Assembly (NCBI GenBank): GCA_014843695.1
Contig: CM026403.1
Location: forward strand, 4,464,150 to 4,528,149
DNA from: Archivesica marissinica
Lineage: Eukaryota; Mollusca; Bivalvia; Venerida; Vesicomyidae
Direction: 5' to 3'
Length of the DNA: 64,000 nucleotides
Positions 45,801 through 56,798 of the stretch are shown here, piece after piece; the stretch's first letter is position 1; each line of letters begins with the position of its first letter. The position numbers and the translations under genes are program-made. Under the pieces are notes generated by a model. It was not told where the DNA came from. It did no database searches and saw only the letters and a list, made by a program, of their open reading frames with translations.

Positions 45801-48750
45801 ATGCACCAGTCCATGTCAGTTACTTGGTGTTGAATGGGTTAAATATCATGCACCAGTCCATGTCAGTTACTTGGTGTTGAATGGGTTAAATATCATGCAC
45901 CAGTCCATGTCAGTTACTTGGTGTTGAATGGGTTAAATATCATGCACCAGTCCATGTCAGTTACTTGGTGTTGAATGGGTTAAATATCATGCACCAGTCC
46001 ATGTCAGTTACTTGGTGTTGAATGGGTAAATATCATGCACCAGTCCATGTCAGTTACTTGGTGTTGAATGGGTTAAATATCATGCACCAGTCCATGTCAG
46101 TTACTTGGTGTTGAATGGTTAAATATCATGCACCAGTCCATGTCAGTTACTTGGTGTTGAATGGTTAAATATCATGCACCAGTCCATGTCAGTTACTTGG
46201 TGTTGAATGGGTTAAATATCATGCACCAGTCCATGTCAGTTACTTGGTGTTGAATGGGTTAAATATCATGCACCAGTCCATGTCAGTTACTTGGTGTTGA
46301 ATGGGTTAAATATCATGCACCAGTCCATGTCAGTTACTTGGTGTTGAATGGGTTAAATATCATGCACCAGTCCATGTCAGTTACTTGGTGTTGAATGGGT
46401 TAATATCATGCACCAGTCCATGTCAGTTACTTGGTGTTGAATGGGTTAAATATCATGCACCAGTCCATGTCAGTTACTTGGTGTTGAATGGGTTAATATC
46501 ATGCACCAGTCCATGTCAGTTACTTGGTGTTGAATGGGTTAATATCATGCACCAGTCCATGTCAGTTACTTGGTGTTGAATGGGTTAATATCATGCACCA
46601 GTCCATGTCAGTTACTTGGTGTTGAATGGGTTAATATCATGCACCAGTCCATGTCAGTTACTTGGTGTTGAATGGGTTAATATCATGCACCAGTCCATGT
46701 CAGTTACTTGGTGTTGAATGGGTTAAATATCATGCACCAGTCCATGTCAGTTACTTGGTGTTGAATGGGTTAAATATGCACCAGTCCATGTCAGTTACTT
46801 GGTGTTGAATGGGTTAAATATCATGCACCAGTCCATGTCAGTTACTTGGTGTTGAATGGGATTAAATATCATGCACCAGTCCATGTCAGTTACTTGGTGT
46901 TGAATGGGTTAAATATCATGCACCAGTCCATGTCAGTTACTTGGTGTTGAATGGGTTAAATATCATGCACCAGTCCATGTCAGTTACTTGGTGTTGAATG
47001 GGTTAAATATCATGCACCAGTCCATGTCAGTTACTTGGTGTTGAATGGGTTAAATATCATGCACCAGTCCATGTCAGTTACTTGGTGTTGAATGAGTTAA
47101 ATATCATGCACCAGTCCATGTCAGTTACTTGGTGTTGAATGGGTTAAATATCATGCACCAGTCCATGTCAGTTACTTGGTGTTGAATGGGTTAAATATCA
47201 TGCACCAGTCCATGTCAGTTACTTGGTGTTGAATGGGTTAAATATCATGCACCAGTCCATGTCAGTTACTTGGTGTTGAATGGGTTAAATATCATGCACC
47301 AGTCCATGTCAGTTACTTGGTGTTGAATGGGTTAAATATCATGCACCAGTCCATGTCAGTTACTTGGTGTTGAATGGGTTAAATATCATGCACCAGTCCA
47401 TGTCAGTTACTTGGTGTTGAATGGGTTAAATATCATGCACCAGTCCATGTCAGTTACTTGGTGTTGAATGGGTTAAATATCATGCACCAGTCCATGTCAG
47501 TTACTTGGTGTTGAATGGGTTAAATATCATGCACCAGTCCATGTCAGTTACTTGGTGTTGAATGGGTTAAATATCATGCACCAGTCCATGTCAGTTACTT
47601 GGTGTTGAATGGGTTAAATATCATGCACCAGTCCATGTCAGTTACTTGGTGTTGAATGGGTTAAATATCATGCACCAGTCCATGTCAGTTACTTGGTGTT
47701 GAATGGGTTAAATATCATGCACCAGTCCATGTCAGTTACTTGGTGTTGAATGGGTTAAATATCATGCACCAGTCCATGTCAGTTACTTGGTGTTGAATGG
47801 GTTAAATATCATGCACCAGTCCATGTCAGTTACTTGGTGTTGAATGGGTTAAATATCATGCACCAGTCCATGTCAGTTACTTGGTGTTGAATGGGTTAAA
47901 TATCATGCACCAGTCCATGTCAGTTACTTGGTGTTGAATGGGTTAAATATCATGCACCAGTCCATGTCAGTTACTTGGTGTTGAATGGGTTAAATATCAT
48001 GCACCAGTCCATGTCAGTTACTTGGTGTTGAATGGGTTAAATATCATGCACCAGTCCATGTCAGTTACTTGGTGTTGAATGGGTTAAATCATGCACCACC
48101 ATGTCAGTTACTTGGTGTTGTGGTTTGTTTTGGTTGAATGGGTTAAATATCATGCACCAGTCCATGTCAGTTACTTGGTGTTGAATGGGTTAAATATCAT
48201 GCACCAGTCCATGTCAGTTACTTGGTGTTGAATGGGTTAAATATCATGCACCAGTCCATGTCAGTTACTTGGTGTTGAATGGGTTAAATATCATGCACCA
48301 GTCCATGTCAGTTACTTGGTGTTGAATGGGTTAAATATCATGCACCAGTCCATGTCAGTTACTTGGTGTTGAATGGGTTAAATATCATGCACCAGTCCAT
48401 GTCAGTTACTTGGTGTTGAATGGGTTAAATATCATGCACCAGTCCATGTCAGTTACTTGGTGTTGAATGGGTTAAATATCATGCACCAGTCCATGTCAGT
48501 TACTTGGTGTTGAATGGGTTAAATATCATGCACCAGTCCATGTCAGTTACTTGGTGTTGAATGGGTTAAATATCATGCACCAGTCCATGTCAGTTACTTG
48601 GTGTTGAATGGGTTAAATATCATGCACCAGTCCATGTCAGTTACTTGGTGTTGAATGGGTTAAAATCATGCACCAGTCCATGTCAGTTACTTGGTGTTGA
48701 ATGGGTTAAATATCATGCACCAGTCCATGTCAGTTACTTGGTGTTGAATT
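42886..48750. repeat. 47-bp minisatellite, about 124 copies, filling septin intron 4
   Basis: The unit core is ATGCACCAGTCCATGTCAG. Most copies are identical or one base apart. A one-base-shorter form (GGGTTAATATC) forms runs at about 46400-46690. The rare form AAATACCATGTACCAG recurs at about 43122, 43450 and 44571; the first two are 328 bp apart, close to seven units. The right end breaks down into T/G-rich sequence. Confidence 0.97.
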
Positions 48751-48869
48751 TTGGGTTTTGGGTGTTTGGTGTGGGTTGTGTGTTTGTGTGTGGGGGTTAA
48801 CCAATGAGCAATATCTCAGGAGTAACTGCCTGGAAGGGGCTCGACATTGTGAGTGTTGATTGTTTGTAG

Positions 48870-48972
48870 GTATTATTGGAGGTACAGAAACACAACATAC
48901 AGATATACCAGTACCCTGATTGTGATAGTGATGAAGACGAAGAATTCAAATTCCAAGACAAAGAACTTAAGG
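48870..48972 (+). CDS. Septin, exon 5, with a one-base frame break
   Basis: Encodes [20 protein letters not shown] then [11 protein letters not shown], the septin stretch ending in the acidic S-D-E-D-E-x-F motif (fragment residues 156-187). At 48960-48963 there are four A where the family alignment and the splice phase both call for three. As written, the frame meets TAA at 48969-48971, and the 103-nt exon no longer joins exon 6 in phase. The acceptor TTTGTAG and the donor AAG|GTAGAG are otherwise clear. The cause could be a homopolymer sequencing error, a loss-of-function allele, or a decaying gene copy. All other exons are intact, which favours error. Confidence 0.88.
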
Positions 48973-49213
48973 TAGAGTCTTGGTATACAACTTTTCACAC
49001 GTTTATTATATTTTGTCTGAAGTAGTTATAGAGGATAAAGTGAAGGGACTTTAACAGAATAATGCCTTATTTCCATCATCAACAATAATTGTAGCACTCA
49101 TACTAGAGTATATTCACCAGATTGAATAGTTTGATGTAATGTATGTGAATTTGTGCATTATTGTGCAACAGTTTATAGTCATATGTTCCCAGCACTATTG
49201 CAATGAATCCAAT

Positions 49214-50128
49214 ATGCAGAGAATAGTTCAGCTCACTTGCCTTACAACAGCATGTTTGCATTTCAATATGCACAGAATAGTTCAGCTCACTTGCCTTACA
49301 ACAGCATGTTTGCATTTCAATATGCAGAGAATAGTTCAGCTCACTTGCCTTACAACAGCATATTTGCATTTCAATATGCACAGAATAGTTCAGCTCACTT
49401 GCCTTACAACAGCATGTTTGCATTTCAATATGTACAGAATAGTTCAGCTCACTTGCCTTACAACAGCATGTTTGCATTTCAATATGCACATAATAGTTCA
49501 GCTCACTTGCCTTACAACAGCATGTTTGCATTTCAATATGCACAGAATAGTTCAGCTCACTTGCCTTACAACAGCATGTTTGCATTTCAATATGCACAGA
49601 ATAGTTCAGCTCACTTGCCTTACAACAGCATGTTTGCATTTCAATATGCACAGAATAGTTCAGCTCACTTGCCTTACAACAGCATGTTTGCATTTCAACA
49701 TGCACAGAATAGTTCAGCTCACTTGCCTTACAACAGCATGCTTGCATTTCAATATGCACAGAATAGTTCAGCTCACTTGCCTTACAACAGCATGTTTGCA
49801 TTTCAATATGCACAGAATAGTTCAGCTCACTTGCCTTACAACAGCATGTTTGCATTTCAATATGCACATAATAGTTCAGCTCACTTGCCTTACAACAGCA
49901 TGTTTGCATTTCAATATGCACAGAATAGTTCAGCTCACTTGCCTTACAACAGCATGTTTGCATTTCAATATGCACAGAATAGTTCAGCTCACTTGCCTTA
50001 CAACAGCATGTTTGCATTTCAATATGCACAGAATAGTTCAGCTCACTTGCCTTACAACAGCATGTTTGCATTTCAATATGTAATAGTTCAGCTCACTTGC
50101 CTTACAACAGCATGTTTGCATTTCAATA
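49214..50128. repeat. 54-bp minisatellite, about 17 copies
   Basis: The unit core is AGTTCAGCTCACTTGCCTTA. Several frames stay open on both strands because 54 is divisible by three. It ends about 28 bp before the exon 6 acceptor. Confidence 0.96.
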
Positions 50129-50156
50129 CTCTCTTACTTTTATGTTTTTCTCTCAG

Positions 50157-50253
50157 AAATCCATTCCATTTGCTGTTGTTGGCAGTAACACTGTGGTAGA
50201 AGCTGGTGGTAAAAAGATTAGAGGCAGGATGTATCCATGGGGAATTGTTGAAG
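50157..50253 (+). CDS. Septin, exon 6
   Basis: Encodes [20 protein letters not shown] then [12 protein letters not shown] (fragment residues 190-221). A-V-V-G-S-N-T is the septin G5-like region and R-G-R-x-Y-P-W-G the septin-unique element, which takes part in the guanine-nucleotide-side (G) interface. The acceptor TTTTTCTCTCAG is strong; the donor GAAG|GTAAGT is in phase 1 and strong. Confidence 0.95.
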
Positions 50254-50464
50254 GTAAGTCGAACTTCGTTGCCTCAAACTCAGATAACTAGACCCCCCCC
50301 CATTTGCTCAAACATGTCACCCTGTCCCGGCAATAAATTCTATATCATGCATATTGTTCTACATTCGATAATTCAAACACGGAAAACTGCAACTCTTGAA
50401 CAAAATCACTGGTTGCACGAAAATAATTACTACTTCAATTAACACGATTGGCTCGAACACAATT

Positions 50465-50990
50465 AGCTGAGTGCCCAGTCAGTGCCGCATGTCACGGTGC
50501 CCAGCCAGTGCCGCATGTCATGGTAACCAGTCAGTGCCGCATGTCATGGTAACCAGTCAGTGCCGCATGTCATGGTAACCAGCCAGTGCCGCATGTCACG
50601 GTAACCAGCCAGTGCCGCATGTCACGGTAACCAGCCAGTGCCGCATGTCACAGTAACCAGCCAGTGCCGCATGTCACGGTAACCAGTCAGTGCCGCATGT
50701 CACGGTAACCAGCCAGTGCCGCATGTCACGGTAACCAGCCAGTGCCGCATGTCACGGTAACCAGCCAGTGCCGCATGTCACAGTAACCAGCCAGTGCCGC
50801 ATGTCACGGTAACCAGTCAGTGCTGCATGTCACGGTAACCAGTCAGTGCCGCATGTCACGGTAACCAGTCAGTGCCGCATGTCACGGTAACCAGCCAGTG
50901 CCGCATGTCACGGTAACCAGCCAGTGCCGCATGTCACGGTAACCAGTCAGTGCCGCATATCACGGTAACCAGTCAGTGCCGCCTGTCACG
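50465..50990. repeat. 26-bp minisatellite, about 20 copies
   Basis: The unit core is CAGTGCCGCATGTCACGGTA. It varies at CCAGTCAG/CCAGCCAG and CACGG/CATGG/CACAG. Septin intron 6. Confidence 0.95.
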
Positions 50991-51032
50991 GTAATGTCGA
51001 CAAATCTTTTCTCACCTTTCGCAGCTTAGATG

Positions 51033-51190
51033 TAGTTTATACAAATTTATTGTTGCTCGATTGTGAAACAAGTTCTTACAACTTATATTAATCATTTGCG
51101 AGACCTCATTCCTGATGGAATCCATCACCACGAGGGAGAGAGAAGAACAATGTGGAATTTAAATGCCTTGCCTAGGGGCACAGCAGTAAC
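51033..51190 (-). mobile_element. tRNA-derived SINE, family A, copy 3 (head replaced by array)
   Basis: Minus-strand copy with the 3' part (CTCGATTGTGAAACAAG, ATTAATCATTTGCGAGACC) and the body (TGATGGAATCCATCACC, AAATGCCTTGCCT). Where the tRNA-like head should be, a 44-bp tandem array begins. Confidence 0.8.
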
Positions 51191-51362
51191 TGCCACAGCT
51201 GGACACAAACTCCGTGCCGTTCATCTAGGATAACTGCCACAGCTGGACACAAACTCCATGCCATTCATCTAGGATAACTGCCACAACTGGACACAAACTC
51301 CATGCCATTAATCTAGGATAACTGCCACAACTGGACACAAACTCCATGCCGTTCACCTAGGA
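51188..51362. repeat. 44-bp tandem repeat, 4 copies, derived from the SINE head
   Basis: The unit is of the form AACTGCCACAGCTGGACAC then AAACTCCGTGCCGTTCATCT. Aligned with the intact minus copy at 57210-57245 (TAATGGCTCCAGTGGGGCTC then AAACTCTTGGCC), it corresponds to the B-box side of the SINE. Confidence 0.8.
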
Positions 51363-51403
51363 TACTGTGACATACATATACATGTACATGTATGTCACAG
51401 TAT
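51362..51403. repeat. Hairpin with 16-bp perfect arms
   Basis: ATACTGTGACATACAT and its exact reverse complement flank a 10-nt loop that is itself near-palindromic (TACATGTA). Confidence 0.9.
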
Positions 51404-51479
51404 TGGTCTACAAACTAAGTCATTTATAGAACCAGGCAACAATTATCAAAATTAAACATTTCTAGTGTCAACGTTGGCG

Positions 51480-52583
51480 GTTGTGACGTAAAAATGCGTT
51501 GATCATGTCAGAGATCTGGGTGTTCACATGTCCAATACACTCAACTTCGACCATCACATCCATAACAAGTGTCATATAGCACGTGTGCAGTTATGAAATC
51601 TTAAAGCTAAACGTAAACATCTCACAAAAAAGTCTACTGAATCATTAGTGCACGTGTTGGTTCATTCGCACATCGACTTCTGCAACGGTCTGTTTACCGA
51701 CATTCCAGCCTACCAAGTCGACAAACTACAGCGAGTCCAAAATCATGCCGCTAGAGTTGTCCTTAATGCCTCGTTTGAACAACCAAGTGCGGAACTTCTG
51801 AAAAAACTCCAGTGGCTTCCAGTTAAAGCCAGATTCATTTTCAAAGTTCTAGTGATGGTATTCCGCGTCAATAATGGAACAGCTCCAGTATATCTGGGAG
51901 AAATGTTTGTACCCATTTGAGGAAGGTGTAACAGACTAAGATCACAAAGTGACACTAACTTTAACATCCCAAGACGACGGACAAAATTAGCCGATAGATC
52001 TATGGCCGTCGTTGGACCCAAATTGTGGAATGATCTACCTAGTTATCTGAAAAACATTGAGTCGGAGGCCAGTTTCTGATCAAAACTGAAAACCCATCTG
52101 TTTAGGCAATTTTATGAAAGATAAGTTTTGTGCTCTTTGTACAAAAATAACATCTATGATGATATAAAACAGTTTAAATACAATATTTGTGTTCAATAAG
52201 ATCAAAGATCGACTTTATAAGTATTGGATTGACGAGTGAAGTGTTGTATGGGCATTCTCTTGGGTTCGAACTCTGTCGTGTGGTGATGGGCAGATCACTG
52301 TACCGGCCCATTCACTGTACTGGCCACATCACGGTTGTCATTCTTACGGCGGTGTTTGGGTCTATAGTTCATATTGCCACTTTTATCGTTAATCCAATCA
52401 CTCACTTATATACTGTAATGGTGTAGATATTATGATAAAATATGTTCTTATCCAATTACTAGAATCCTAGGATCTATATATGTATACATTTTTATTTATA
52501 TTTCCATATATTATTGTCATGGGTAAATGTTTAAAATTGCATCTTTAATTGTGAAGCGCAATAGAATAATATTTAATGTTTGC
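51480..52583 (+). mobile_element. 5'-truncated CR1/jockey-like LINE, RT end and 3' UTR
   Basis: Frames with a few breaks read VRDLGVHMSNTLNFDHHI, then HSHIDFCNGLF, DKLQRVQNHAARVV, LQWLPVKARFIFKVLVMVF, then SMAVVGPKLWNDLPSYL and KLKTHLFRQF, the usual C-terminal order of this LINE class. After 52130 comes a 3' UTR ending in GAAGCGCAATAGAATAAT and GCACTATATAAATGC, which grades into a 24-bp array. It lies in septin intron 6, in the same sense as the gene. Confidence 0.88.
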
Positions 52584-53180
52584 ACTATATAAATGCTATG
52601 TATTTTGCGCTATATAAATGCTATGTATTTTGCGCTATATAAATGCTATGTATTTTGCGCTATATAAATGCTATGTATTTTGCGCTATATAAATGCTATG
52701 TATTTTGCGCTATATAAATGCTATATTTTGCGCTATATAATGCTATGTATTTTGCGCTATATAAATGCTATGTATTTTGCGCTATATAAATGCTATGTAT
52801 TTTGCGCTATATAAATGCTATGTATTTTGCGCTATATAAATGCTATGTATTTTGCGCTATATAAATGCTATGTATTTTGCGCTATATAAATGCTATGTAT
52901 TTTGCGCTATATAAATGCTATGTATTTTGCGCTATATAAATGCTATGTATTTTGCGCTATATAAATGCTATGTATTTTGCGCTATATAAATGCTATGTAT
53001 TTTGCGCTATATAAATGCTATGTATTTTGCGCTATATAAATGCTATGTATTTTGCGCTATATAAATGCTATGTATTTTGCGCTATATAAATGCTATGTAT
53101 TTTGCGCTATATAAATGCTATGTATTTTGCGCTATATAAATGCTATGTATTTTGCGCTATATAAATGCTATGTATTTGTA
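52584..53180. repeat. 24-bp array grown from the LINE 3' end, about 25 copies
   Basis: The unit is TGCGCTATATAAATGCTATG plus TATT. GCGCTATATAAAT is the typical 3' terminal motif of this LINE class, and the first diverged unit is part of the LINE 3' UTR. The array ends about 36 bp before the exon 7 acceptor. Confidence 0.95.
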
Positions 53181-53216
53181 TTTATGTATTTGTATTATTT
53201 ATTATTTATATTTCAG

Positions 53217-53268
53217 TGGAAAATCCATTACATTCAGATTTTATAAAGCTGAGACAGATGTTGATCAG
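53217..53268 (+). CDS. Septin, exon 7 (52 bp)
   Basis: Short exon encoding (V)ENPLHSDFIKLRQMLI (fragment residues 223-238), the conserved septin V-E-N-P-x-H-x-D-F-x-K-L-R segment. It takes one base from exon 6 (giving Val222) and passes two bases to exon 8 (giving Ser239, where most family members have Arg). The acceptor is ATATTTCAG and the donor CAG|GTAATA. It is squeezed between a 24-bp array and a 41-bp array that begins within about 10 bp of the donor. Confidence 0.93.
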
Positions 53269-53274
53269 GTAATA

Positions 53275-53898
53275 CAGACTAGTGCATGTATAGGGTGTGT
53301 TAAAAGTTTCTTCCAGATTATTGTGCATGTATAGGGTGTGTTAAACGTTTCTTCCAGATTATTGTGCATGTATAGGGTGTGTTAAACGTTTCTTCCAGAT
53401 TATTGTGCATGTATAGGGTGTGTTAAACGTTTCTTCCAGATTATTGTGCATGTATAGGGTGTGTTAAACGTTTCTTCCAGATTATTGTGCATGTATAGGG
53501 TGTGTTAAACGTTTCTTCCAGATTATTGTGCATGTATAGGGTGTGTTAAACGTTTCTTCCAGATTATTGTGCATGTATAGGGTGTGTTAAACGTTTCTTC
53601 CAGATTATTGTGCATGTATAGGGTGTGTTAAACGTTTCTTCCAGATTATTGTGCATGTATAGGGTGTGTTAAACGTTTCTTCCAGATTATTGTGCATGTA
53701 TAGGGTGTGTTAAACGTTTCTTCCAGATTATTGTGCATGTATAGGGTGTGTTAAACGTTTCTTCCAGATTATTGTGCATGTATAGGGTGTGTTAAACGTT
53801 TCTTCCAGATTATTGTGCATGTATAGGGTGTGTTAAACGTGTCTTCCAGACTGTAGTGCATTTATAGGGAGTGTTAAAAGTTTCTTCCAGACTGTAGT
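53275..53898. repeat. 41-bp minisatellite, left part, about 15 copies
   Basis: The unit core is GCATGTATAGGGTGTGTTAA then CGTTTCTTCCAGATT. Every unit contains TTTCTTCCAG, a good match to a 3' splice site. Units next to the transposon insertion are more diverged (ACTGTAGTGCATTTATAGG). Confidence 0.95.
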
Positions 53899-54368
53899 CA
53901 GGGCCGTCGCTGGAGATATTTTGATGATACGCACGACCAAATATGCTTATTTGTCGAGTGATCATAGTAGCGAGCGAGTACGATAGGGGGTCCGGGGGCA
54001 TAGCCCCCTGAGATTTTTTGAAAATGAGGAAGCAATTTCCTGCATTTCAATGCATTTTGTAACATACAATTGCAGGACTAAAGTACTTACGACAATCCGT
54101 ATAAAGGTATAAATTAAGGCTAGCTGTATAATATACATGATCTATCGCCCTTATCAATTAAACAAGCATGTAAAATAGCAGAAACTAAATTTCGAGATGC
54201 ACCATATTTGCAATGGGCTCAATTATTCCACCACTCCACACATCACGGCGCATATGTATCCCTACTACCCCCTGGGATTTTAATGCATTTTTGGAGTTTT
54301 CATTTTTTTCATTTTCTGAGACCAATGATACGCACGTGCATACTTGCGTATGCCCAGCGACGGGCCTG
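53899..54368. mobile_element. 470-bp non-autonomous DNA transposon inserted in the 41-bp array
   Basis: Terminal inverted repeats CAGGGCCGTCGCTGG and CCAGCGACGGGCCTG (13 of 15 match), with GTAGT on both sides (53894-53898 and 54369-54373) as an apparent 5-bp target-site duplication. Internal GGGGGTCCGGGGGCATAGCC followed by an A/T-rich body is a style common in hAT-like non-autonomous elements, though hAT usually makes 8-bp duplications. No transposase. Superfamily left open. Confidence 0.75.
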
Positions 54369-54690
54369 GTAGTGCATTCATAGGGTGTGTTAAAAGTTTC
54401 TTCCAGATTATTGTGCATTCATAGGGTGTGTTAAAAGTTTCTTCCAGATTATTGTGCATTCATAGGGTGTGTTAAAAGTTTCTTCCAGATTATTGTGCAT
54501 TCATAGGGTGTGTTAAAAGTTTCTTCCAGATTATTGTGCATTCATAGGGTGTGTTAAAAGTTTCTTCCAGATTATTGTGTATTTATAGGGTGTGTAAAAA
54601 GTTTGTTCCAGACTATTGTACATTTATAGGGTAAAAAGCTTGTTACAGACTGTAGTGCATTTATACGGTGTGTAAAAAGGTTTCTTCCAG
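54369..54690. repeat. 41-bp minisatellite, right part, about 8 copies
   Basis: Continuation of the array at 53275, with the variants GCATTCATAGGG and AAAAGTTTCTTCCAG. It decays after 54580. Confidence 0.93.
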
Positions 54691-54781
54691 TTTTACATTG
54701 ATGGTTGGTATACACTAGTCTAAGAGTAGTTAGATCAAGTTAAGCTTATAAAAAGTCAAGTGTTTGTTTATTACATGTATA

Positions 54782-55022
54782 GTGTCACCCCTATTGAAAG
54801 GGCCAGCCATTGTGAGACACCTTTTTTATTAAGATCAGTACTTCCCTATACCTATGCGTGTAGGCCAGGCGCCAGACTGGTAGGCAATCGATAAACATTA
54901 TTTATCTAGCTTCTAGCTTGCGGCTCACCAACCGGCCATATCAGAATGAACCCCTGACAAGCTTCGAACCTTCAAGCCCCCTATCTGTAAGCGGACGCCT
55001 TAACCATTAGGCCACGGAGACG
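54782..55022 (-). mobile_element. tRNA-derived SINE, family C
   Basis: The minus-strand head reads CCGTGGCCTAATGGTTAAGG (A box) and AAGGTTCGAAGCTTG (B box) at tRNA spacing. The body lies between about 54782 and 54945. The head is tRNA-like, but the attached body argues against a functional tRNA. Confidence 0.7.
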
Positions 55023-55174
55023 GTATATTATATTAAGCTATATTATATCTGAAAGTACCAACTCTTTTAATGTAGGTAGACAAAATCAGGCAAGTAAGAA
55101 GAAACGGAATTACACAAATAATTGTGGTTACTTATGTAAGTACACAAGTTAGGGCTACTTTAATTGCTTTTCAG

Positions 55175-55279
55175 TACTCACATGCAAGACCTGAAAGACG
55201 TAACTTGCGACATACATTACGAAAACTACAGAGCCGAACATATATCTGAGCAGATGACCACTGGTCAGAGAGAAAGAGG
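55175..55279 (+). CDS. Septin, exon 8
   Basis: Encodes (S)[20 protein letters not shown] then [14 protein letters not shown] (fragment residues 240-273). [10 protein letters not shown] and H-Y-E-N-Y-R are the end of the GTPase domain in the SEPT4/5-like group. The acceptor is GCTTTTCAG. The donor must be GG|GTCTGT, leaving two bases that exon 9 completes as Gly274. The motif is weak, but it is the only GT that keeps phase. Confidence 0.92.
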
Positions 55280-55435
55280 GTCTGTACATTGCTACATTTT
55301 CCTCATACACTATGATTATTCTTTCAGAGTCTGTGGTAAATTAATAAACAGACGGTATGTTGCTGTCAATCAGATGTTCTATTATGCAGTTTGTCAGTGG
55401 TTTGTGGTGGCTGAACTATAGCTGCAGTTTTAAAA

Positions 55436-55677
55436 GTTTAAACTTTATTTATGATTGCGAAACAAGCTTTATCACCTTATATTAATCACTCTCGTTGGCA
55501 CGGATGAAAGCGTAAATGTGGTCATTCGTGTGGGAGGAAACCGGAGTACCCGGGGAAAACCCACCTGTCCGATCTGACGACCACCGTACCATCTCACATA
55601 CTTCCCGGTCCGAGGATCAAACCCGGGTCGCATTGGAGAGAAGCGAGCGTGCTAACCACCGCGCTAATCGGACAGCT
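55436..55677 (-). mobile_element. tRNA-derived SINE, family B, copy 3 (most complete)
   Basis: Minus strand: TCCGATTAGCGCGGTGGTTA (A box), CGACCCGGGTTTGATCC (B box), then GATGGTACGGTGGTC, CGTGTGGGAGGAAACC-type body and a tail with GCTTGTTTCGCAATC and AAATAAAG. It lies in intron 8. Confidence 0.88.
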
Positions 55678-56340
55678 GCAGTTCTGTATTCGCGTGTGTA
55701 CTGTGTTCAACAGCAGTTTCATTTACATGTATGATGTTATTTCTAAGTACAAGAGGGCCAAACTTTCATGCAGATTTTAGTATTGACATTAATCCTCACC
55801 GTTTGACCTAATTTCTTGGTTTTGAAACAACAGTCATGAAATTTACCTTAGATGACATTGGCCATGGCCTTTTGTTAAACACGTAGACTTTTATATTAAA
55901 GGAATATCTTTCAAAATGATATTGTTTAAATGCGATAGGAATATATTTTCTGCCAGGTTCATAAGTGCACAATTTTACCTACTGGTATTCGAGCAATAAT
56001 GAGTCATCTTGACCCTTTTGTTTATTGCAAATGTCTGATATTCAATATAAAGCTTTCATAAAAATGCAACTTGTAACCAAGTTTGAACAAAATCCAAAAA
56101 CAATAGGGTGTAACAAGGATTTCCCTCAATTTGCCGCAGTGACCTAATTTAACAAAATTAGATCTACAATGGAGTTGCTTCACTATTTACTAGGATCTGC
56201 CATTAAAATGTAACGTGTGACCAAGTTTGAACATAATCCAGTGACAAATAGACTTCCTACAGGAATTATCTCGCAAATATTTACGAATAAAAGTCGATAA
56301 CACTTCTTCATGTCGCGTTCTAAGCACATATTTATTAATG
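55678..56340 (+). other. Septin intron 8, no gene recognised
   Basis: AT-rich sequence with an internal similarity (ACCAAGTTTGAACAAAATCC at about 56080 and ACCAAGTTTGAACATAATCC at about 56221), which suggests an old dispersed repeat. Confidence 0.45.
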
Positions 56341-56798
56341 ATATAGATATATATCTTATATTACAGGAAGTTGAAGTAATGATATAGAGTGAAGAGATAT
56401 ATATCTTATATTACAGGAAGTAATGATATAGAGTGAAGAGATATATATCTTATATTACAGGAAGTAATGATATAGAGTGAAGAGATATATATCTTATATT
56501 ACAGGAAGTTGAAGTAATGATATAGAGTGAAGAGATATATATCTTATATTACAGGAAGTAATGATATAGAGTGAAGAGATATATATCTTATATTACAGGA
56601 AGTTGAAGTAATGATATAGAATGAAGATATATATATCTTATATTACAGGAAGTTGAAGTAATGATATAGAGTGAAGAGATATATATCTTATATTACAGGA
56701 AGTTGAAGTAATGATATAGAATGAAGAGATATATATCTTATATTACAGGAGGTTGAAGTAATGATATAGAGTGAAGATATATATATCTTATATTACAG
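56341..56798 (+). repeat. 44/50-bp array of the exon 9 splice acceptor, 10 junctions including the real one
   Basis: Each unit ends TATATCTTATATTACAG and continues GAAGTTGAAG (or the shorter GAAG) then TAATGATATAGA. The real exon 9 begins with the same GAAGTTGAAG. Thus 40 nt of intron end plus 10 nt of exon start were amplified. In every upstream copy the exon-like part runs at once into an in-frame TAA. Confidence 0.96.

Noticed and set aside
54945..55022. Possible functional tRNA gene on the minus strand
   Set aside because: It has A and B boxes but is attached to a SINE-like body, and the acceptor-stem pairing is not convincing. Similarly the heads at 5530, 8700, 39150, 55670 and 63120 are SINE heads.
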